Below, one piece after another: positions 46,101 to 52,577 of a DNA stretch of 52,577 nt. The notes beneath the pieces are model-generated. The model did not search any database. It saw only the letters and a list, made by a program, of their open reading frames with translations, and was not told where the DNA came from. Source of the stretch: Antrodiella citrinella (taxonomy: Eukaryota; Basidiomycota; Agaricomycetes; Polyporales; Steccherinaceae); assembly GCA_004802725.1 (NCBI GenBank), contig SGPM01000187.1, forward strand, positions 1-52,577, read 5' to 3'. Position numbers and translations under genes: made by a program. Within the stretch, counting starts at the first letter, position 1, and each line of letters begins with the position of its first letter.

Positions 46101-46800
46101 GTTCCAGGCGCGTCTTGTTGGGTTCCTTCAGGCGCAGGTCACGTATCTCCAGTTGAGGTTTGCCCTGGCGCATCGTCAGCATGAGAGGCAGCACCCGGGC
46201 AAGGGACAGGTGCGCGTCGTGCCTGTGAGCCCGACGGTGTTCACGTTTGACGGGGAGTATAGTGTGGTGGCGGACCCGATGGGTGGTGATATGTCGCTCA
46301 AGATTGAGGAGGTGAGGGAAGATGTGTCTGAGGCGTTGGGTGTGACGTTCACGTGTGTACCCCCTCTTCATCCTTGTGTGGTCTTACTGACGAATGGTGT
46401 TGTCTTCAGTCCGGATCGCATATTCTCTACCCCGGACGGCGTCGTAGTCGGTCGGTCGAGATGTATAGTAGACCTGCCTGTCACTGTGCCATTGACACCG
46501 TCGTCAGAACCCAAACCACTCCCGCCACCTTCACCCGAACCGGAGGCAATGGCATTGGATGACCTCGTCAATGCTGCGCATCTGACAGGTGGGGAGAACG
46601 ACAGTACCACAGCTGAAATGGACAAGGAGAAACCTGTCGCAGCAGTCCAGGAACCGAAGATCGTGGAAGAGGAAATCCCGCTGCAGAAAACGGTGCTTCG
46701 TCGTCTTGACGGCGCGCTCGAAATTGACTTGTCGTGGGATAGACGGCATACGTTCTTTCCGGGTTTGCGGACGGTCGTCCGGTTCAGATTGTTGGGGTAG
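43137..46800 (+). CDS. large protein with five dispersed four-cysteine motifs
   Basis: Unrecognised family. Seven exons join in frame: 43137-43319, 43580-44065, 44116-45411, 45476-45688, 45756-45780, 45842-46352 and 46410-46800, about 1,034 residues. The first intron is long (260 nt) and may hide a small exon (about 43390-43440, containing SCLVCDMR). Five motifs of the form C-x(2-7)-C-x(12-16)-C-x2-C lie at 43203-43271, 43589-43660, 44275-44340, 45539-45613 and 45853-45924. Four share C-x-N after the second Cys (CLN, CTN, CFN, CGN), and most are followed by basic residues (CLKRARRVRD, CRTINSARTRERN). Between them are Pro/Ser-rich disordered stretches and an acidic block (FDWDDEVSDLTPLEDSGESD). 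The last 300 residues look folded (SISLLETFQARLVGFLQAQV). Zinc-binding nuclear or chromatin roles are inference. No membrane segment or signal peptide. Confidence 0.75.
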
Positions 46801-46979
46801 ACCTTATTCATCTGAGTCGTCTGTCCCCGTCTTCCGTTGTGTGTTGTTTTTGTGCCATTCGTCGTCGCCGTCCTGCTCGCCTCTCTGAAAACCATACTCA
46901 ACGTCACTCCTTTTTTATGATTTGTTCGTTGGATCGAACATAAGCACCGTGAACTTGAAAGGGAAGTGTGTAGCTCATA

Positions 46980-48137
46980 GTGAATGTCGGGGGGTTTTCC
47001 AAAAAGGAAGGGGACCGTGTTGTTCAATCTCCGACTGGGTACGTGTGTCGCGGAGTCGTCGCTCTGTCTGACTTGAACTACTCATGGAGAGTCCGTCTCC
47101 GCTTGCTTGGTCGTGTTCGTATGTTTGCCTACAACAACCTCCCCTGCATGCCAGACTCGCAGTTCCCTCCTGCCATGGGCGACGTCGTATTCCTCGACCT
47201 GAACAACGACCAGAACTTGAATACCGACATCAGCCCCTGCGGCCTCGCCGAGTTCTCGCCCGGCTCCAACTACCACCTTTGCGTCGTCAGCTACACTGAC
47301 TTTGATATCAAGCCTTCATCAAGGCTAACGTGTTTGTGTGTCACGCCTTCCAGTCTCCCGCCGAGGCATCCGATTTCATCCAGTCGTTGGAGGAGGACCA
47401 ACGACGCCGTTTTATTCCATTTGCCTTCAATGTCTACACACCGCTCCCACCGAGCGCTGTTAGCCATGCCCGACGAGTTTCGGTGGAAGTCGCAGACGTG
47501 GTTGCACGCAGAGGACGTCGAGATTGCTCTGAACGAAGTGCGTTCAAGTTCTCCGAGTCTTTTCTTTTGTTCGAGTCAATGTGCGGTGCTGAACACTGTC
47601 CATATGTAGTTCAGCGGCCCATGGGTTGTGTCCCATGGAACGAGTTAGGCCGGCTTCGTTCCTATATGCGACGTTTGGACGCCGCTGCGGGTGGCGACGG
47701 TACCACTGCCGCACCACCGGAGAATCAGTCAGGTAGTGCCCCAGAGATCACCTCGAAGGAGAATGGTATATACAGCTGTGAGTCTTTTCTGTTCATGTTT
47801 TCACGCCGTTCACGTCACTCATTGCGATCAATATACCAATAGCGGTATATGTCCCCAGCGATTCTGGGACATACTCGGACGAAGATCATATAGACTGTTG
47901 GGATGGCTCGGATGCCTTAGACCTTTTCATGCTCCACATGCTTCCACCGACTGAGCAATGGGCGGCGAGAGTGCTTGTGAGGCTTGGAGAGAAACGGCGG
48001 CAGGCAGTAGTTTCCAAGGTCCAATCGTGGCGGGATTATGCTTTTCAGGTGTGGACTCAGAGGAGCAGGACCTCAGCGGGGTCGAGTGTCTTCAAGTTGC
48101 CGATTCGGATATTCTGCCCGAGGACGGGCAACCTTGA
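46980..48137 (+). pseudogene. frameshifted gene of unknown family
   Basis: The first frame reads FAYNNLPCMPDSQFPPAMGD, then VVFLDLNNDQNLNTDISPCG and SNYHLCVVSYTDFDIK. At about 47313 the sense passes to another frame without an intron: FIKANVFVCHAFQSPAEASD, then FIQSLEEDQRRRFIPFAFN. Near 47455 it moves again to MPDEFRWKSQTWLHAEDVEI, followed by a GTGCGT donor at 47538. Later exons give VPSDSGTYSDEDHIDCWDG, then LFMLHMLPPTEQWAARVLV, and an acidic end (SEEQDLSGVECLQVADSD) stopping at 48137 after a good acceptor (GCTTTTCAG). Conserved-looking blocks in three frames suggest a once functional gene with one or two single-base indels. Sequencing error is the alternative. Start codon unresolved; no family recognised. 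Confidence 0.45.
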
Positions 48138-48544
48138 AGTGCGGCTGTGCGAGACCCACGGAAGACGAGTTGCGGCCACCTGTATCAGCTATCAAGTGGT
48201 CCTGCCAGCTATTCACCACTTCCTTTATCATCATTCCACTTCTAATCCGTACATTATTCACCGATAATCATGTCTGGTTGCATCTATGTTGGTCCGGTTT
48301 TTTGTAGAACGGATGCGAGGATGGTCGTCAGCGCCGTTACGTCTGCGACGCTCTCATTGCTCTCTCTGCCAATGACGATACCGAGAACTGTAAGGTGCGC
48401 GCTCGGTCTCTAGCGTTAAGGATCAGTTACTCACACTTTTATGTAGGCGTAAGTAACACACGTCAAAGTTTATGAGCGGCAGTCAGTTATGGTGGCCGCC
48501 CATCCGTTGCCCCTGATACCATCGACCCAATGCAGCCACTGAGG
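48138..48544. other. spacer before the WW-domain gene
   Basis: No gene seen. The right end contains the TATA element of the next gene. Confidence 0.4.
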
Positions 48545-48551
48545 TATATAT
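48545..48551 (+). promoter_or_regulatory. TATA box of the WW-domain gene
   Basis: TATATAT, 47-53 bases before the ATG at 48598. Confidence 0.5.
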
Positions 48552-48597
48552 TTCCGCGAAAAAAGGATCTCACGGTTGCACCTACTCTCCTACTATC

Positions 48598-49548
48598 ATG
48601 TCTGATGATAAAAAACAGTCCACTCTCGCGATAAACGACCTCCCCGATGGTTGGATCCAGCAGTACGATCCTACCACTGAGCATCCTTTCTGGGTGAGCA
48701 GTACTTTTAGCATCTAAACAGGAACTTAACTTGACGCATTTTACACAGGTCGATACTAAGGCCACTCCTCCTCGGGCCATATGGATTCACCCATACCAGG
48801 ACGAGCAATTCTTGGATGAGCATCCGGAATTGAGAAGCAAAGAGAGTGGACTTGGCCCTCCCGTGTATTCTCCGCCGAGACGGCACTCATTCTCTGGCTC
48901 GACCGATCATGTCCGAGACGATCCTCGCGATGTGGTCTCCAGGCCGGACATGGCACGAACAACCAGTAGCAAGCAGAAGAATGTGTTTGCCCAGTTGAGG
49001 GATAGAGTCGTTGGAACTCGCGAAGAGCGTGATCAGGAAACCCTTGTACGTCTGTTCGTCGTGTGGACCCTTGTATGATTCTGACCCAACATTCGTAGGC
49101 TAAACGGAGACTCGAAGAACAACGTAGGCAATATGAAGAGGAACGCAGGCAACAGGAGGAACTGCGCTATCAGCAAGGACAGGATCTCAGGCAATCGCGT
49201 GGGGCACAGCCATATTACGATGACCTAGCAGCAAGCTCCTCGACCTCGAGAAGTATCGGCGGCCCTTCTCGGTATGCGTCGCCGATGGCACCTGCAGCTT
49301 ATGGCCCAACGATGTACGGCCCTCCGGCCGGAGATCCATATGCCTACGGACGTCTTGGAGGATTTGGTGGAAGAGGATTTGGTGGATGGGGATTTGGTGG
49401 AAGAAGATTTGGTGGAAGAAGATTTGGTGGAGAGGGATTCGGTGGAAGAGGATTCGGTGGAAGAGGATTTGGTTACGATGACTACTATGGCCGTTATCGG
49501 GGTGGTGGTGGCTTTGCAGAAGGTTTCTTGATGGCAGAGCTCCTCTGA
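48598..49548 (+). CDS. WW-domain protein with glycine-rich tail
   Basis: Three exons (48598-48693, 48749-49045, 49099-49548) give 280 residues. The WW domain spans about residues 15-50, starting LPDGWIQQYDPTTEHPFW, with W19, W44 and P47 at the consensus places; such domains bind proline-rich peptides. The first intron falls inside the domain right after HPFW. A Ser/Arg/Asp-rich linker follows, then a Glu/Gln/Arg coiled-coil-like stretch (RRLEEQRRQYEEERRQQEEL), then a Gly/Tyr/Arg-rich tail with seven pentapeptide repeats of type G-G-x-x-F. The tail resembles low-complexity RNA-binding or assembly-prone regions. No signal peptide, so an intracellular adaptor is likely. The ligand is unknown. 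Many agaricomycetes carry WW proteins with a similar IWIHPY ending. Confidence 0.85.
49366..49470 (+). repeat. coding minisatellite, seven units of 15 bp
   Basis: Perfectly phased units of GGTGGAAGAGGATTT with few substitutions, encoding GGRGF, GGWGF, GGRRF (twice), GGEGF and GGRGF (twice). Because the unit is a multiple of three, copy-number change would not shift the frame. Confidence 0.9.
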
Positions 49549-50295
49549 GAAGAATATGTTGTGTTGGTTGTCGTTTCTTGTATAGTATTCTCAACAATAA
49601 CTTCTGCACGTATTGCGTATCAAATTGTTAATCGTTCCGTTCCGCCTGCTCCTGTATGAATATATACCGTACAGTAGGAGGTAGCTGATCGTCGACTGTT
49701 AGCTGGTGCTTTGCAGGGAGATTGCGGACTTACTGATGGCATAGCTTCGTGAGCTGGGAATGGAGAGATGATCCTTCAAGTTCGTGGTTGAGAGGGCACG
49801 AATTAGTGGATAGGAGTCTCGCCACAGCGACCACCAGCAAGCGTGACCAAATACACACCCACGGCGTTGTCATCATGACTCGGATCACCCTTTCAGGTAC
49901 TATTGTTATTTGTGTCTTTCCGCGCGCACTATGATCAGTTCAACATAACCAACCGCTTCCCTCGCGCCTCACATCCCGTCCGCCTTCCACCTCTTCCTAT
50001 TCTTTTTTTTCTATCTCATGCTAGGAGTCATATCATAGCCTCGAAGGACGATGACTCGGAAAGACAAATATCCCTCCGTAACCTCTTGGAGCTCCCACAA
50101 CGCAAGACCCTAGGATGGAGTCACGATGATCTGAACGCTTCCAACTCCGCCACCCGCATAACACAAGAAGTGCCCTTGCGCCTCAGGATATGAGAAACTC
50201 ATTGAGAGCCTGAAAGCCGTCGACACTGAACATTAGCATTGGTTCGAAAAATCTGGGCTCGACTATGAACAAGACGCACCGGTGGTTTGAGGATG
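49549..50295. other. spacer between convergent genes
   Basis: Downstream of the WW gene (plus) and of the DUF6533 gene (minus). A plus frame at 49903-50193 has no motif. Nothing else recognised. Confidence 0.4.
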
Positions 50296-52010
50296 TTAGA
50301 ACTTCACCCTCATAGGAATCGAATACGCAGACTCGGTGTCTCCAGTGAACCTGCTGGTGCGAGCTACTGGTCTTCGCTCCTCGTCCGATATACCGAACGT
50401 GATAGGGTCAGACGAGAAGACCTGCTCGTTATCGTCCTCAATGTTTGAGCATGAAGTCTCGAGCGGCGCACCGATGTTCGCGGTCAAAGTATGCGCGAAC
50501 CGTACTTCGCTGACCTGCTTAGACGTGTCCCCTGGGATCTCGGTTGGAGGGTAGTGGATGCTGCGGAGGTTGAGAAGGAAACGGGAAAGGAGCATGTAGG
50601 TGATGCTGGTAGTTAGATTGAGGCGAGGAGATGTGAGAAGGATGTTTGGATGTCAATAGGGTAAAGAAAGACTTACTCGTTGAAGATTTGGGGTACGGTA
50701 CCTAGATTTGATGAGACGAACGATTGACGAGTATTAGGGTCCTGGGTGGCCGTAGGGCTCGTCTTGATCGCTGCCAGGTTGCAGGCAGTGAGGATGAGAA
50801 TGAGACTGTAATGATGATAACCACGATGAGGGTTAGAATTCGTGAGAAGACAATGGAGGGTAACGATGAGTTCACTCACATGAAGTATACAGTCCCATCT
50901 CGGAGTAACATCATACCTAACGACACCCCGCTTCCCTTGAGCTTGAGGGTCCGCATGATTCCCGCCGTTCGTATCCAAGTCAGAATCAGTACGACGGCAT
51001 TTGTAACCACGCCTAATACAGTCGAAGCTGTCAATCGAGGAGAAGAGTCTTAGCATTATTTTGGGCACGATATAACAAGTGTCTTACACCTGGTTGGAGA
51101 GTGTGTGAATAGCTACGAAGGAGAACGAGTGAACACTACTAGAGACTTACATGGCTACAGCGTCCAAATTCACGACTTGCACACATCCGGTAAGAGGTGG
51201 AGGAGCGACGGCAAAGCTCGAGAAGGTGACATAACGATACTAGGAGAATATCAATACTCGTGGGGTGCGGATTACACCATTGCAGTGCAAGAAAGACGCA
51301 CGATGTTTATGGACGGCTCAGCCACGCCGATGAGAAGAACAAACCAGAAGATCCTACGTTTACAGGACCACACAGCATACAAACGGAGTGCCATGATCAC
51401 TGTTTGAAAGCGGTAGAGAGGTGAGACTGGTGAAGCACGGATCGAATAGTTGCATAATGGGTCGGAGGTGCGTACCCGCAACGGTGAGCTGAGCTACAAT
51501 GAAAAGCGCTTCGATAAAGTGAAGGATTGTAGTATCACATCTGGCATACAGTCAGCATCGCTCTTAAAAAGCATCGACTGTGAACATTGAGAATACTCAC
51601 GTCTGGAGGTAACGTCAGATGGATCAGACATGAGATTAAACGGCATAGCTCACTGAGTCAGCACTCTCTCCTGTACTAATATGCCAATTCTGCCATTCTT
51701 GCGAGACGACGATGGCGCGATAGAAGATAATGGTGTAGCGGTTGAGCGTGAATAAGACAGTGACCGCACTGAATTTCGCATTCCAAATACATCTTATTTC
51801 GTCCGGCAGCGTCAAGAAGTAATCGTAAACCAGAAGAGCTGCAAACGAAACGTGAGTGATATGAGTATGCGCGCCAGACACGTCTCACCCAGCATAGACT
51901 GAGAACAGCGACTCGATAACACCCTGTAACATCTCTCAGTACCTGTTTGCATCTGACGATACTACAGCTGACGCTCACATTTCATCGAGCTCGGTCATGA
52001 GCAGCGACAT
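50296..52010 (-). CDS. DUF6533-type multi-pass membrane protein
   Basis: Basidiomycete family of about seven predicted helices, function unknown to me. Exons read on the minus strand include VIESLFSVYA before a GTGAGA donor near 51888, then ALLVYDYFLTLPDEIRCIW and LFTLNRYTIIFYRAIVV (51838-51654), the DUF6533 signature. Further exons give HFIEALFIVAQLTVA, VIMALRLYAVWSCKRR with FWFVLLIGVAEPSINI, YVTFSSFAVAPPLTGC, NAVVLILTWIRTAGIMRTLK with MMLLRDGTVYF, LILILTACNLAAIKTS and VPQIFND. The last exon starts ITYMLLSRFLLNLRSI and ends in a hydrophilic tail at 50296. The likely start is the ATG at 52010 (MSLLMTELDEM), but its splice into the VIESLF exon is not in phase with the acceptor I see. The 5' end is therefore unsettled. 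Confidence 0.75.
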
Positions 52011-52577
52011 AGCGCCGGGATATGCCACTCGACGAAGCTGAGAGGGAGTGCACGATCAAGGGATAAGTGGAGTCCATGTTGTAAGCCTGGGAGCTATATG
52101 GTTTCCGACCCCCCGGTGTTCAAGTCTAAAATGAAAGCGCCGTTGTGTAAGGTGGCGCTGATCCGCGTGTCGTTCAAGGTCCGAGTCCGAGCGGGGGACA
52201 CCTGGTAGCACAACGTTCGTACCATGGCTGTGATCCTGTGAGAATACGAGGGCGGGAACGGAGTGGTGGTCGATAGCAGATGGCACAGTTGCACCTTGTC
52301 GTCTGGGGTTTCTGTCCGCTTGAAAGGGCTTGGATCGCGCCATCACCTTGACACCCTCCACTCACACGCCGGCGACTGAGTGATTCTACCGTCGGTAGAA
52401 ATGCAAGTAAGATACGAAGTAGTATTTAATATATTAACGCTCATACAAACCGTGGTAAAATTTGATATATTGACAACTTGTAAGATGTATAGCAAAATTT
52501 TAAATGCTATCGCACATTTTATTGTTTGGTAAAACTTCAACTACTAACGGTGGTAGTATGTTCGTTAAAATCTTCAT
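52011..52577. other. no supportable gene; AT-rich right edge
   Basis: Short minus-strand frames at 52056-52365 lack motifs. From about 52415 to the end the sequence becomes clearly AT-rich (for example TAATATATTAA and TTTTAAATGC), unlike the rest of the window. It could be the edge of an AT-rich element that continues beyond the window. Confidence 0.45.

Noticed and set aside
49187..49609. Minus-strand frame rich in His, Gln, Ile and Phe repeats
   Set aside because: It is the reverse reading of the 15-bp glycine-codon repeat of the WW gene.
1..52577. tRNA, rRNA, riboswitch or CRISPR features
   Set aside because: No T-loop-like GGTTCGAATCC block in a cloverleaf context, no rRNA core sequence and no regularly spaced repeats were seen by eye.

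Overview
The window looks like nuclear DNA of a mushroom-forming basidiomycete (Agaricomycetes). Genes carry many short introns (about 47-65 nt, GT..AG). Several families recognised are typical of that group: TKL-like kinases with an HGDLRGDN catalytic loop, F-box/LRR-like proteins, Ure2p-class glutathione S-transferases, DUF7918, DUF6533 and a WW protein with a basidiomycete-type WW motif. No rRNA, tRNA, CRISPR array or prokaryotic signal was recognised. All family calls were made by reading translations and splice sites, with no database search.

Layout. 0.9-6.3 kb: two tandem minus-strand kinase paralogues. 6.3-8.6 kb: gene-poor, with one diverged direct repeat. 8.7-9.4 kb: an intact beta-carbonic anhydrase. 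11-13.4 kb: an F-box-like fragment and a broken F-box gene. 13.8-16.9 kb: a GST cluster made of one relic terminal exon, one intact six-exon gene and one decayed gene. 17.3-18.4 kb: a DUF7918-type gene. 20.2-21.5 kb: a multiply frameshifted gene, possibly kinase-related. 21.6-23.4 kb: two tandem stand-alone RNase H proteins with no reverse transcriptase beside them. 25.5-28.0 kb: a doubtful minus-strand frame and a basic/acidic nuclear-type protein. 29.7-32.6 kb: a broken minus-strand gene facing a three-copy array of an unrecognised family sharing an SDYEENT motif, every copy damaged. 33.2-34.2 kb: a cytochrome b561-type membrane protein. 34.6-37.5 kb: a NIPA-type magnesium transporter with 15 exons including a 6-nt microexon. 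39.4-41.0 kb: a ten-exon 2-oxoglutarate/Fe(II) dioxygenase. 43.1-46.8 kb: a protein of about 1,034 residues with five dispersed four-cysteine motifs. 47-48.1 kb: another frameshifted unknown gene. 48.6-49.5 kb: a WW protein with a glycine-rich pentapeptide array. 50.3-52.0 kb: a DUF6533 membrane protein.

The genes do not form a visible metabolic cluster. The main pattern is birth and decay: kinases, GSTs, RNase H genes and the SDYEENT family all occur as local duplicates, and the GST and SDYEENT families each show stages of pseudogenisation. The best candidates for something undescribed are the five-motif cysteine protein and the SDYEENT family.
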